Assembly: GCA_977006965.1 (NCBI GenBank) | Contig: OZ345352.1 | Location: 2,976,001-3,040,000, forward strand | Length of the DNA stretch: 64,000 nucleotides | Direction of reading: 5' to 3' | Source: Phymatolithon calcareum | Taxonomy: Eukaryota > Rhodophyta > Florideophyceae > Hapalidiales | In this document: piece by piece, positions 1 through 9,305 of the stretch | Position numbering within the stretch: the stretch's first letter is position 1 | Layout: each line of letters opens with the position of its first letter | Notes under the pieces: model-generated | Database searches by the model: none | What the model saw: only the letters and a program-made list of their open reading frames with translations | Told to the model about the DNA's origin: nothing | Program-made: the position numbers and the translations under genes

Positions 1-1
1 A

Positions 2-469
2 CTGGCCGTCCCAAAGGATTGCAGAGACGTGGATGAATTGCAATGGGTGTGTCGGGACATGGCAGCAATGCTAAGGAATGAGCAGTTCGAGGAAGCCTTG
101 GAGTATCTTAAGCAAGGAATGTCGGCAGGATCCCTGAAAGCATCACTCTTCAATGATGAAGGGGAGTCTTTGGAATCAAGCAGAAAGAGAAAGATACCGT
201 ACGATACAGTCGGAGCAATTCCAGTGATTTTAAGGCTTCCGAAAGTACGTCATCGTCAATTGGCGGTGAAGTGGGCGTTTGGGAGATTTCCCCCACTGAG
301 CACGACACTACTAGAAGACAAATTTGGCGAAATCATATCAAGGCTATTGCACACGGTTGAAACGTCTTTGGCGAGATACCAGCTGACCGGACAAGAGACC
401 AAGAAGACCGAAGAAGCACTGGACCAGCTACTCTTCTTTACCAGTGCCTTTTACGAGGACATGGAATAG
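2..469 (+). CDS. LINE ORF2 C-terminal fragment
   Basis: The frame is open from the left edge to a stop at 467-469. The protein aligns by eye with the C-termini of the LINE ORFs at 40766-43153 and 44192-46909. Shared features are an RKRKIPYD basic stretch, then VRHRQLAVKW and FGRFPP, then a helical tail ending ALDQLLFF. This domain lies downstream of the reverse transcriptase and its function is not known to me. No real start is present: this is the end of a protein that begins outside the window. Confidence 0.8.
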   Translation: MAVPKDCRDVDELQWVCRDMAAMLRNEQFEEALEYLKQGMSAGSLKASLFNDEGESLESSRKRKIPYDTVGAIPVILRLPKVRHRQLAVKWAFGRFPPLSTTLLEDKFGEIISRLLHTVETSLARYQLTGQETKKTEEALDQLLFFTSAFYEDME

Positions 470-535
470 AAAAACAAAGGATAAGAAATTGCGAGCTCGA
501 ATCGCCGCTGAGCGCATAGGGGACTCTAAGCTTTT

Positions 536-556
536 CCCACATCCGTCCGATGTGGG
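536..556 (+). other. LINE 3'-UTR hairpin
   Basis: Stem CCCACATC / GATGTGGG (8 bp) with a 5-nt loop, directly followed by TTTTTGCAG. Family A has an equivalent hairpin at the same place in its 3' UTR (43246-43266). In other LINE clades such stem-loops serve in recognition of the RNA by the reverse transcriptase; that role is inferred here. Confidence 0.6.
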
Positions 557-713
557 TTTTTGCAGCTAGGGCCACGATATACAAGATTGCGGAAGAAGCA
601 TATATGAATGTTATACTATGCTACAAGGCTGTAGCAACTGAAACGCATCTCCCTTACAGTCTAAAGAGTGTTACTGAGAGCGTTTAATAAATACTACTAA
701 AAAAAAAAAAAAA

Positions 714-1545
714 CTGTTGTAAGTTATCCACGCTGGTAATCGATTTCCTTGTCATTCGCACAGAGAATAGGAGTTGGTCTTTGTAAGGGCATCAGCGCTC
801 TACAATATTGAATCTAAAACACGAATCAGGACGTATTTCCTTCAATGAGGGGTTGGCTCGCACCTAGTAACGTGCCAGCTTGCTACACTGAGATATTTTT
901 TCCAGAAACAACTTTTTTTGGAAAAGTTAATTTTTAAAAGCCTCACAGTTCCCTGGATATTCCTTATTTTTCCTTTATCCACAACTTAAGGACTCCTTTT
1001 CCGTGACGCTTGCTTTGCATCTTTCAGTGGTTCGCCTTGTTTCTTTCTTCTCTTCGGCAATCATTACTCTGAAAAAAGTCATCTTTATTGCTCCTTGTGT
1101 TCTATGGTACCTCCTGTATCTTTCCTTTTTCGGAGCGAAGATCCGCTTGGTGCCTTCCTCTTTTCTTCAGTCATGCAAGTCGATGGAATCCACTGACATT
1201 GACGCCAATTTCGGGTTATTTGAGAAACAGTACAATCATTCTTGTCTTTGTTCCCGTTTTGCCCTTTTGTATCCATGCTCAGGCACATTGAGTTCATTTC
1301 CTGCGACAGAAATATAGGATTTGGAAAGCGCTATAACTTGACTTCCTCGTTCTTACCAGAAGTCTGTGGCGCCACGGCAGTTGAAGCGCTGAAGTGGCAC
1401 GTTCGGAATAATTGCAATCGTGAAATTTAGATTTTTATTTAACAGTCATTGAGTTCGACGGAGGAGGACATCAGATCCACTAGCACCACAGTGAGATGAC
1501 TAGATGTCTTTAGAATATCAACAAATCCTCAGAGGGAGCCTGCCT
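714..1545. other. Gene-free AT-rich stretch
   Basis: No convincing gene. Short ORFs on both strands at 1003-1430 show no motif, and I treat them as chance. Confidence 0.5.
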
Positions 1546-1751
1546 GATTCAATCAGACCTACATATACTTCTGATTCTTTTGAGTGATATGCCCAAGCTG
1601 CTCAGTCACTTGCTTCTATTCTAGACGACCTGTCATCGCAGCTCTAGAGCAGTCGGAAGTCGCGATGACAGGTCGTCTAGAACAGAAGCAAGTGACTGAG
1701 CAGTCTGGGCACATCACTCGAAAGAATCAGAAGTATATGCAGGTCTGAATC
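1546..1751. repeat. Long foldback inverted repeat
   Basis: The arms at 1546-1639 and 1662-1751 are inverted copies with only scattered mismatches and one 4-nt indel. The 22-nt spacer contains the small palindrome GCTCTAGAGC. The transcript would form a hairpin of about 90 bp. It could be a foldback or MITE-type element or a small-RNA precursor. No target-site duplication is obvious. Confidence 0.75.
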
Positions 1752-2230
1752 GTCCTCAATTGTATGTCTTGGTCGGTAAACAATGCCCGAGTTGATAGAC
1801 ACGGCACTTTGCGCGCCCTGCTGCATGAAAGGTCGACCTCTCATGCAGCTGCTGCTCAATCCGTTGCTCCTTGATCAAGTAGCACGGATTGATAAGAAGC
1901 TCCGAGCAGTCCCTCCCGCGTTTATGACATGCGCTCATCCACGCCGCGTATGTGCTGGCTGCAAACACGTACGCACTGCTGGCGCGAGACAGAATCGCAT
2001 GTAATTTTGCAATAATTGTGGATATATTTTTGATTGAAAAGAAATTTCTTTCGCACGAAATAAGCCAATGGGATTTCGACTTATCATACCTAGAAGATTC
2101 TGGATGCTCCCGCCCAATCACGGTTTCGTGACGAAACTAAGACACACTCCACGCATCCAAAGGTCACCGTCGGCCACAGTCAAGACCAACAGACACCTTC
2201 ACCTCGAAAAGAATCAAACTCTCGAACAAG
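1752..2230. other. Upstream region of the PWWP gene
   Basis: No gene recognised. It includes the promoter side and 5' UTR of the gene starting at 2231. Small overlapping ORFs on both strands here look like chance. Confidence 0.4.
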
Positions 2231-3466
2231 ATGATAAACGCGTTCCAGCTTGGCGACCTCGTGCTCGCAAAGTTTGACGAGTATCCGTATTGGCCGGCCG
2301 TCGTGGAAAAATGCTTCTGGCGCGACCCGCTTCACTATGGCCGGTGGCGTTTGGTTGACACCGCCGGCAACACGACGAAACTTTGGTGCAGCTTTGTCGA
2401 GGATGACTCTGCAAACTGGGTGCCGCTCGAAAAGGTGAAGACTTTCACGCCAAAGGCGGCGCGGCGCTGGCAGTGCCGGCGCCGCACTCGCAACTATGAG
2501 GCGCAGCAAAAGGCTATTGAAGCGGCTGAAAAACTTTACGCGACGCGCATGGCAAACCACCGCACAGACGCAGCGCACATGGCAGACCTCGCTAGTAGCA
2601 GCGTGTCGGGGACGACGGGGACAAGGAGCGCTAGTCCGAGCAGTGTTGGCAGTTGTGATGGGTCGAGGTCGTTGGGCGAGCTAATGTGTTCGGACACGTC
2701 AGGGAATATACTAATGTCCGATTGCAAGGACTCTCCGGTCGCGCGGAAAGTAGAAACGGGGAGCAAGCGTTCCCGCGAAGAGGTCGCCGGTCGTAGTAGT
2801 AAAGTGGTGAAAAGGGAACAGCCACTCGTCCAGGTTTCCATGACAAAGAAAGCACCTGTTGGTGCAGGAGGGGACCATGTTGATGTCGCAGCTGAAAGGC
2901 ATGATGCGCAGGTGCAGGCAGGAAAGCCAGACAAAAACACCGTACCGAAGAAGATTCGTATCAAAGAGGAGTGGATCCAAGCGTACAAGCAGAGTCAGAC
3001 ATTTGCCGAAATAACGATTCCACACAGCCCTGCCGATTTGTCTGTGCCGCTTGCATACCAGAGCAAACAGATGCAGTCCGATGAGTTTGTCAGCATCATG
3101 CAGCATCTACGACGCACGTATTCGAGTTTTAAGAACAATCTTGAAGCGTCCAGTGTGCTCCGCGAACAGCTACATGCCAGAATTGCGGAAAACCAGAAGA
3201 TGCTCGAGCAGTTCCACGTTGAAATCGGGGCTCAAGAGTGTGATGCTGGCAAGGACCAGATTGAGATGGCGAAGTTATTGGAACGCTTGGTGGAGGCCGA
3301 CATTGCTCTCGATGACTTGCGGAAGCACCGGGCAGGGAAGCTAATAACTAGTGTCATGAAGAATTGCGGTGAAATTCCGCACATTAAGAGCCTGTGCTCG
3401 AAGATTGTCGAGTTATGGAGGGAGCAATGCCGGATTTACGACGAGCAAGCAGCCTCTGGGAAATAG
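2231..3466 (+). CDS. PWWP-domain protein, LEDGF/HDGF-related
   Basis: A 411-aa protein with an N-terminal PWWP domain (about residues 5-95). The core LGDLVLAKF..YPYWPAVVE matches the aromatic-cage region that binds methylated histone tails, typically H3K36me. The middle (about 130-240) is Ser-rich and basic, with KRSREE and KKIRIKEE as likely nuclear signals. The C-terminal 110 residues are helical. They end in a segment (about 350-405, from LLERLVEADIALDDL to VELWREQ) that resembles the TFIIS N-terminal/integrase-binding-type fold of LEDGF. PWWP plus this domain is the HDGF/LEDGF arrangement, so a chromatin-bound transcription cofactor is inferred. AATAAA at 3547-3552 may serve 3' processing. 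A broken inverted copy lies at 9306-10206. Confidence 0.8.
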   Translation: MINAFQLGDLVLAKFDEYPYWPAVVEKCFWRDPLHYGRWRLVDTAGNTTKLWCSFVEDDSANWVPLEKVKTFTPKAARRWQCRRRTRNYEAQQKAIEAAEKLYATRMANHRTDAAHMADLASSSVSGTTGTRSASPSSVGSCDGSRSLGELMCSDTSGNILMSDCKDSPVARKVETGSKRSREEVAGRSSKVVKREQPLVQVSMTKKAPVGAGGDHVDVAAERHDAQVQAGKPDKNTVPKKIRIKEEWIQAYKQSQTFAEITIPHSPADLSVPLAYQSKQMQSDEFVSIMQHLRRTYSSFKNNLEASSVLREQLHARIAENQKMLEQFHVEIGAQECDAGKDQIEMAKLLERLVEADIALDDLRKHRAGKLITSVMKNCGEIPHIKSLCSKIVELWREQCRIYDEQAASGK

Positions 3467-3599
3467 GCTGCATGATGAGTTGTGTATCATGGGCAATCTG
3501 GAGCGCATTGTAGTCTGCGGCACTACCGACATTAATCTATTTTAACAATAAATATATATGATTAGGTCCTGAAAATGGTATGACTTGTGGTAACGTAAT

Positions 3600-4090
3600 T
3601 TAGAGGATTTACTGAGAAGGTACCATGTGTCCCAACTTGAGGAAAGTCGGCACCTTTCTAATCGCATTATACTTGCATCGAGCTTTGTCCGTTACCTTAT
3701 TCAGAATTGCATAGTATCACGTCAATGGCTCGCGCCACTTCATTCTCTTCGGTAGGGGTCCATGTGGGCTTCTTCAGGGTTCTGCTGAGCGTACCAACTG
3801 CCCATGCTCCTTGCCTACCCATTTCTTCAATAAGCTTCGTCGGTTTCCTAGGGAAGTGTCCTAAAAACCATCTCGCGCAAAGAATTCTGTGTCTGCTTTC
3901 TTTCATCCTCAATGCGTGGTGAGGAAGACCCTTCTTGGAAAACGTTATTTTTCTTGCGCGGCGTTCTTCTTGCTTCTCCCAGACTCGTCGGAGGCTAGGC
4001 TTATCTTGAGGGTCAGCTGCTGTGTTCGCTTCCCGGATGCAGTCAAGTGTTTCGAGTTCGAGCTCTGGACTTCTGGTAACGGCACATGAA
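3600..4090 (-). mobile_element. LINE fragment, family D
   Basis: On the minus strand one frame runs from about 4086 to 3697. It carries PELELETLDCIREAN, then RARKITFSKKG, ESRHRILCARW and LGHFP, ending in NSE. These align with the C-terminal domain of the other LINE families. The 3' UTR follows, with GTTGGGACACATGGTACCTTCTCA near 3610-3635. A plus-strand copy of the same end is at 37290-37495. The element is 5'-truncated and lacks RT. Confidence 0.7.
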
Positions 4091-4434
4091 CAAGTACTGT
4101 AGTTAAAGCCACAATAGACACACCTTTCTTCCTCGAATTTATGATGCTTTACCTTCCATTTTATGCGCGAACCTACATTTTTGGGACAGAAAGTTGAATG
4201 TCATCGACCGCCGTTTGTGGCACGCTTTTGCCTGCTACCGAGACCACTTGTGTAAACATGGCGACTTACAAGGTCGCAAATGGATTGGCAAGCCGTGATC
4301 TGCAGCCCCGCTGGTCTCTCGCTGAAGCGTGGGCAACAATGTAAGACCCAGAACGCAAAGTGCAGATTGCGCATGAACAGCGAATATTTCACAATCTCTC
4401 TTTGGAGCTTCCAGAACCTCAACGTAAAGTTTTT
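4091..4434. other. No gene recognised
   Basis: Short ORFs only; nothing with a recognisable motif. Confidence 0.4.
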
Positions 4435-4745
4435 TTTGACAACCGTTTAGTTGTTCATTTGAAAGCCGTCATTAGCACGCCTATGACTGTTCGGGAGCAG
4501 CTTTTTATAACTTGTTCATTCTAGTATATCGCCTGGTCCCTAATACAGGGACACGTTTTTCAATTTGTCGATTATTGTAACGATGTAGAGTAGTATGGAG
4601 CCTATTGCCTTTTCCGTTCTGAACATTTCTCCGGAGTCCAGTTCATACTTTGTTAGGGTCTTGCGTATGGTCTCCAGGTGGCGCTCTGCTGCCGTTTCGA
4701 ATGTGTCCGATATTAGCGTCGTGCTCGCTTGAGTGAACTTGCCGC
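4435..4745 (-). mobile_element. Degraded LINE fragment, family B2
   Basis: Minus-strand reading gives the C-terminal tail of a LINE ORF (DTFETAAERHLETIRKTL, then TKYELDSGE, ending KNVSLY) plus 3' UTR. It is closely similar to the minus-strand fragment at 26860-27208. The conserved UTR piece reads GTCCCTGTATTAGGGACC on the minus strand, itself a palindrome-like hairpin. No RT is present. Confidence 0.75.
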
Positions 4746-5199
4746 CTCAACTTAAAGTGACAGATCTTCATAGCTTCCCAACGTATTGGCCTCTAAATTC
4801 ATATTTAGAAGAAGAAGAAGCTAGAGAATCGATGAAAAGTTAAGCCAAATTATCAATGCTCTTTCTGACGAATCTCTTCGTCTGCCAAGAAATTTAAACT
4901 ATTTATTCGTGATAAGGAGACTTTAAAATCTAGCGAAAACTTCGAGGTAATGCTCTGGGCAATTTTATTCCGCGTAGAAAAGAAAAAGTTTTAAAGGAGA
5001 CGGTCAAAAACTTTTCTTTAATCCGACCCCCCTTACTGAACCTATGTCCATGGTTTATCCGCACCGCAATAGTTTCGATGCGCACTGGAATACGCGTATA
5101 TAACAGGATTTGTGAGAGAGCAATGACAAGACTCCCACCAAGCGCACCTGCAAGAACAACAATCAGGACCTTAGAAGTCACCAAGCGTCACACATAATC
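4746..5199. other. Upstream region of the MGCC gene
   Basis: AT-rich. A minus-strand ORF (4930-5184) with a hydrophobic N-terminus starts 15 bp from the divergent start at 5200. It is more likely chance than a gene. Confidence 0.4.
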
Positions 5200-6204
5200 A
5201 TGGGCTGCTGCTTTTCCAGCCATCCATGGGCTGAAGCAAACTGGGAAACTCAGACAGAAGGCGAAGCTCTCCCTGTATACGTAAGCTCGTGTAGTGATGC
5301 TGCCACTGCACCAGTTTCGCCAATGTCCGCAATTGATGCTGAGCACTCAGATGAACAAGGTGATGCAACGCCTTGGTTCTGGGAACAAAAAGCCCATTCT
5401 GCTCAATGCAGTAGCGAGGATGAGTATTCACCCGTCAAGTCGTACCAATCATCAGAGTTCGTCGCAGAAATGGAGAAGGTCGAACCATCTGTTGACAAGC
5501 AGCCGAGTACGTCGAGCGCTCCAAGCGACGATCGTCTTGTGGTTCTTTTGGGTGAGCCTAACTTGGAAGCCGCAACTCTAAGCCGAAAGAGCACGGATGC
5601 AGAATCGGCTCGACCGAAGCGACACAATGAGGATGAGTATTCACCCGTCAAGTCGTACCAATCGTCAGAGTTCGTCGCAGAAATGGAGGAAGCTGAACCA
5701 TCTGTTGAAAAGAAGCCGAGTATGTCGAGCGCTCCAAGCGATGATCGTCTTGTAGATCTTTTGGGACAGTCTGCCCTTGAACCAACAGCTCCGAGCGGAC
5801 AGAGCAGTGATTCAGAGTTGCCTAGGCCGAAGCGACACAACACTCCGTTCTCACTAGGAGGTCACGCCTCCCAAGCTAGTACGGCTGAGATGGAGGAAGC
5901 TGAACCATCTGTTGAAAAGCAGCCGAGTATGTCGAGCGCTCCAAGCGATGATCGTCTTGTAGATCTTTTGGGACAGTCTGCCCTTGAACCAACAGCTCCG
6001 CACGGACAGAGCAGTGATTCAGAGTTGTCGAGGCCGAATCGGCACAACACGCCGCTCTCACTAGGAGGCCGCTCCTCCCAGACCAGTATCGCATTCACTG
6101 ATGCCAGCGACAACGAACCTTCCCCTGTGAAGACGTACAGATCAGCCGAATTTGTGCAAGAGATGGCAGAACTAGCAAAACGTATGGGTTTGCACCATGA
6201 GTGA
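5200..6204 (+). CDS. Putative N-lipidated repeat protein (MGCC family)
   Basis: A 334-aa protein starting MGCC. Gly2 plus two cysteines is a classic N-myristoylation/palmitoylation start, so peripheral membrane attachment is inferred. The rest is acidic, Ser/Pro-rich and probably disordered. A motif SPVK(S/T)Y(Q/R)S(S/A)EFV.EM occurs three times (residues 77-91, 149-162, 308-322). A second unit, from EPSV(D/E)K to PSDDRLV, repeats at 95-115, 166-186 and 236-256. The repeats are nearly identical in DNA, with periods of roughly 207-216 bp, which suggests recent internal duplication. A shorter relative with the same start and a variant motif is at 27560-28021. Function unknown; an adaptor or scaffold is only a guess. 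Confidence 0.75.
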   Translation: MGCCFSSHPWAEANWETQTEGEALPVYVSSCSDAATAPVSPMSAIDAEHSDEQGDATPWFWEQKAHSAQCSSEDEYSPVKSYQSSEFVAEMEKVEPSVDKQPSTSSAPSDDRLVVLLGEPNLEAATLSRKSTDAESARPKRHNEDEYSPVKSYQSSEFVAEMEEAEPSVEKKPSMSSAPSDDRLVDLLGQSALEPTAPSGQSSDSELPRPKRHNTPFSLGGHASQASTAEMEEAEPSVEKQPSMSSAPSDDRLVDLLGQSALEPTAPHGQSSDSELSRPNRHNTPLSLGGRSSQTSIAFTDASDNEPSPVKTYRSAEFVQEMAELAKRMGLHHE

Positions 6205-7120
6205 ACTTCTCTACCTCTTAGGTAGCACCAAAGCACTTCTTCAGCCTCCATGGAAGAAATCCTATTTAAAGTGGAACTACGCGAGTGCGAGATGCAACTA
6301 GTTTTATCGGCCCTGTTGTCCACGGTAGATACAGCAAAATACGAAGTAAACTAGGAATACATAAATGTATTTTTATACCAACTAGTAGTAGAGAAATGCA
6401 CTGACCACATTATATTGCGGACAAAAATGCGTACTGTCGCACTTGCTTCTTCAGCGCTGCGCTACTTGCAGACATAGCTCAGGCTAAGCAGCCAAAAGAG
6501 ACGCAGAAAAAGCAGTGACAGACAGCCTCCAAACTCTCGTCCAAAAAATATATTAACAAACCGCCAACAGCGAGAAGCGCGAACTCCACAGCGCCCAACC
6601 AGCTTCAGTTCAGGATTGCTGATGATCCCTCTTCTCAGCACGCTCACATCGCGCATTACATAGCCGTTAAAACACCGCGCCCAGGCCTCTCAGGGTACCA
6701 CAATCAGGCCATTCGCCTTGTTCCCGCTGTCCACTCAACCAAGCCAAGGCCGTCCCATAACGCAAACTCTTACGTCATACATCCGCTCGATATCTTACCG
6801 ACACCGTCAACATTCCTCTTGATATCCTCCAAGGACGGGTTATTATACTGGCGGAATCACTGCGCCTCTTCGGTGAACTTCCACAGCGCAGGCAAAGTGA
6901 CTTGTCGCCACGCGAGGTGATAACCAACGATCACATGGTATCGTCACATCCCCCAGGCTGCGAACAGTGGGTCATGCTGCCGTAAGTACGCCGTCTGCCC
7001 ACCGATTCCGCTCCCTCTGGACCATTTCGGGCTTTTCTGACGCGGCAGTGTCGGATACCGGATCCTAACTCTGAATCTTTTCCTCCGCGTTATCGTCACT
7101 TTTTCCACGATACTCTAAAC
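6205..7120. other. Gene-free stretch
   Basis: No gene supported. The first ~150 bp is the likely 3' UTR of the preceding gene. The remainder holds only short chance ORFs and leads into LINE remnants. Confidence 0.45.
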
Positions 7121-7262
7121 AGATGTTAAGAACGGAAGAGGCATTAGAATCCATACTACTCTACAGCGTCACCGTATTTGACAATATGGAGAACGACGAG
7201 TCCCTGTAATAGGGAACAGGCGATATACTAGAATTAACAAGTAACGGAAATCTGCTCCCGTG
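7121..7262 (+). mobile_element. Interrupted LINE 3' end, family B2 (left part)
   Basis: Plus-strand frame LRTEEALESILLYS, then a short DNMENDESL ending, followed by the family B2 3' UTR. The UTR breaks off near 7262 and resumes at about 7995-8048 with CAATGAAGGCTTTCAAATAAAC, matching the tail of the 26860-27208 element. The gap is filled by an opposite-strand LINE, so this is a nested insertion. Confidence 0.7.
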
Positions 7263-7994
7263 CAGGGGATATATGTTGATTTATTTTTTAAGCTCCCAAA
7301 GCCTCAATTTGAGTAACAGGGCAGCTTCTCGCTGCTTTCGATACTCATCTCTCTACTCTCCTTGTAATATCTCCTTAATTCGAATTTCTCTCCCTGTGAG
7401 GGCCCGAGTAAGTCTTTTGCATTCATATTCCGTTTCTTGGTCCATCTTCATAGACCGTAGTATACGTTGCAACACGATAAGCTCCACCACAGCACCAGTC
7501 CCAAAGTATTTCGCCAGAATGGATTTTCTCCACAAAGGAACTCTGTTCAAAATGGCTCTCAGGCATCCCAACCTCGCAGTTCTGTCCCTTATATATAGCA
7601 CTCCTGGTAGGTCGTTCGGTACGCCGATCGGGATTTTAACTGCCCGACCCTCTTCTTCCAACGACCAGACTTTGACCGTTGCTTGTAGGCGTCGCTTTTT
7701 TAACACCATACCTTCTTCCGCTTATTTCAGAACTTCTTCAAGGTGTTCCTCTTCCCCGAGATACCCAATGTCCTTTGATACGTCTTCCAGATCATCCTCT
7801 TTTCCCTGGTATTCTTCTGAAAGCTTCAGGAACTTCCTCCGTCTTACCAAGCTTAAGGAGATCCTTTCAGCCTGGTGCATTCTCCTCATCTGTGGGCTGG
7901 GGAGACGGCAGAGCACTCGCATTCTCTCCCTTCGATACTCGGCATATTTTCCGAAAACGTATCTGTAGAAAAGACCTTCTTCTGCTTCAATTGC
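7263..7994 (-). mobile_element. 5'-truncated LINE, family C (nested)
   Basis: Minus-strand frames 8021-7722 and 7709-7353 encode the region after the RT: YVFGKYAEYRRERMRVLCRL, then PQMRRMHQAERI, then a C-terminal part ending in ALTGREIRIKE. They match the decayed copies at 16149-16892 and 31010-32704. Here the codon that is TAG in those two copies is still CAG (Q). The 3' terminus (AAATAAATCAACATAT on the minus strand) lies at about 7263. It sits inside a plus-strand family B2 LINE tail. Confidence 0.75.
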
Positions 7995-8048
7995 CTTAGG
8001 ACTGTCAATGAAGGCTTTCAAATAAACAACTAAACAGTTTCAAAAAAA
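7995..8048 (+). mobile_element. Interrupted LINE 3' end, family B2 (right part)
   Basis: CTTTCAAATAAACAACTAAACAGT followed by an A run. This is the terminal part of the LINE whose left part ends at 7262. Confidence 0.6.
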
Positions 8049-8064
8049 GATGTCAGTGTCCAGG

Positions 8065-8401
8065 TGTAGACACGCAATGTTGCAGGGGTGTAATGAACGA
8101 CATTATCACTGTCGACCTAGGAGCTCTACAACGACTCCTTGCGATCTATCCACCGACACTGTCACCACAGTATGGCGAACGACTCTTCCAAGAGGAACCG
8201 ACGGATTTTTCGCAGACACCGACTAACACTCAACGTACTATTGGTTAGTGTCCCCCCTTTATGCAAGGTGTGCAATTGCTCGCCCCTGCCCTATTTAAGC
8301 GGAGATCCTGATCGCATCTTAGACTGAGGCATCGCATCACAGAAAGATCACCCCTTTTCAAGATGAACCCAACCCGTATCTTTTCACTCCCACTGATTAC
8401 A
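8065..8401. mobile_element. Solo LTR 1
   Basis: Starts TGTAGACACGCAATG and ends GTGATTACA-like (CTGATTACA), i.e. TG...CA termini. It is flanked by the 4-bp direct repeat CAGG at 8061-8064 and 8402-8405. A related element at 10770-11017 has the same ends and its own 4-bp duplication. Shared internal blocks are a TTTAAGC (TATA-like) box and GATCACCCCTTTTCAAGAT. I read it as the LTR left after recombination of an LTR retrotransposon. Internal coding sequence is absent. Confidence 0.7.
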
Positions 8402-8459
8402 CAGGGCAAAATATTCTAAAATAGTTGGACTTTTTCCCATGGGGTTGAACAGCGTAAGA

Positions 8460-8605
8460 AAGAAAAAGTGCAGATTTTTATTTCACAAATACCAACGCGT
8501 CTGCTGACGCATGGGGCATTTTTGCGCGTGCCACTAGGCAGTGGTTAGGGTCTGTTTTGGTTTGCGAGTAGTGGATGCGAAACGATCTGGTGGGGTACAA
8601 AACAC
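8460..8605 (-). mobile_element. Short retroposon, group S1
   Basis: Minus strand: ATGCCCCATGCGTCAGCAG, then ACGCGTTGGTATTTGTGAAATAAAAATCTGC. This is a diverged copy of the S1 consensus seen at 15885-16080, 20460-20616, 26480-26662 and 28085-28250. Non-coding. Confidence 0.6.
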
Positions 8606-9290
8606 TTTTTCTTGAATTTGGAATTTATTAAACGCCCTCAGAAGCACTCATGAGACTTTGCCAGCAATCCTCAAGTTCCCCAAGGTGAAGCACAGACAAC
8701 TCGCGCTGCAGTATGCCTGTGGCAGATTCCCACAGGTGTCAACAACAAGTATGACTGAAGAATTCGGCACCAGAGCCAGAGAGCATATGGAGACCCTTGA
8801 ACGCACGCTAGCAGGGTACGAACTCGAAGGAGAAAAACGACTGGAAACAGAAAAGGCGCTAGATGAGCTCTTACTATTTAGCAAGACACTCATAGAACGC
8901 ATGTAGAACGAAGAAGGCCTGTACTAATCCGCAGAATGCAAGGCAAAAAGTGGTCGAGTCCAAGCACCAACAATCCCGTAGAGGACTGAGATAGGACTAC
9001 TTTGAGCCCTGAGTTTCCCGTCTGCCATTCTGGTGGACGTTTTGTGAGCTACACAAAGGTAGGTAGCACCAGAGGAAGCCTTGCCCATATCTTCGGAAGT
9101 CTGTGGGGCTTTTAAATGAACTTGAAAGGAAAAAAAACTCATGAGACTGTAAGGGAGATGCGCTTCAGCAACTACTCTCTTGTAGCTACGATCATCTACT
9201 CAAATCCGTGTAATTCAGGTTAACGTAGTAGCCCTAACTTCAAAAAACCCTCTCCAGGGGACAGAGGGAATTGCTTGGGGTCCACTGGTC
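8606..9290 (-). mobile_element. Family B tail retroposon, split by a LINE
   Basis: The pieces 8606-8657 and 9137-9290 join into the reverse complement of the window-start LINE 3' UTR. In that orientation they hold a hairpin, a TTTTTTGAAG stretch, CTCCCTTACAGTCTCATGAG and GTTTAATAAATTC. The interruption is a plus-strand LINE (8658-9136). It created the 12-bp duplication ACTCATGAGACT at 8646-8657 and 9137-9148. Confidence 0.8.
8658..9136 (+). mobile_element. 5'-truncated LINE, family A, with target-site duplication
   Basis: Near-identical to the last ~480 bp of the family A LINE ending at 43370: the C-terminal domain (8658-8906, PAILKFPKVKHRQLALQY through LLLFSKTLIERM) and the 3' UTR with a poly(A) end. 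The last coding codon before the tail has become a stop (IERM then TAG), so the product is slightly shorter than in the long copy. The 12-bp target-site duplication shows insertion by target-primed reverse transcription. Confidence 0.9.
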
Positions 9291-9305
9291 AGATTTCCTA
9301 CGGGG

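Larger units (their letters stand above)
1..713 (+). mobile_element. LINE 3' end, family B (open at left edge)
   Basis: The C-terminal part of a non-LTR retrotransposon ORF is followed by its 3' UTR and a poly(A) run ending near 713. The UTR holds a hairpin at 536-556, then TTTTTGCAG, then a tail ending GTTTAATAAATACTACT before the A run. The reverse transcriptase lies outside the window. The same tail recurs on the minus strand at 8606-9290, 14762-14931 and 37741-37916, so this is a reference copy for the family's 3' end. Confidence 0.85.

Noticed and set aside
4930-5184. Minus-strand 84-aa ORF with hydrophobic N-terminus
   Set aside because: Its start would lie 15 bp from the divergent MGCC start, leaving no room for both promoters; AT-rich and without motifs.
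5403-6323. Minus-strand ORFs opposite the MGCC repeats
   Set aside because: Antisense shadows of a low-complexity repeat gene.
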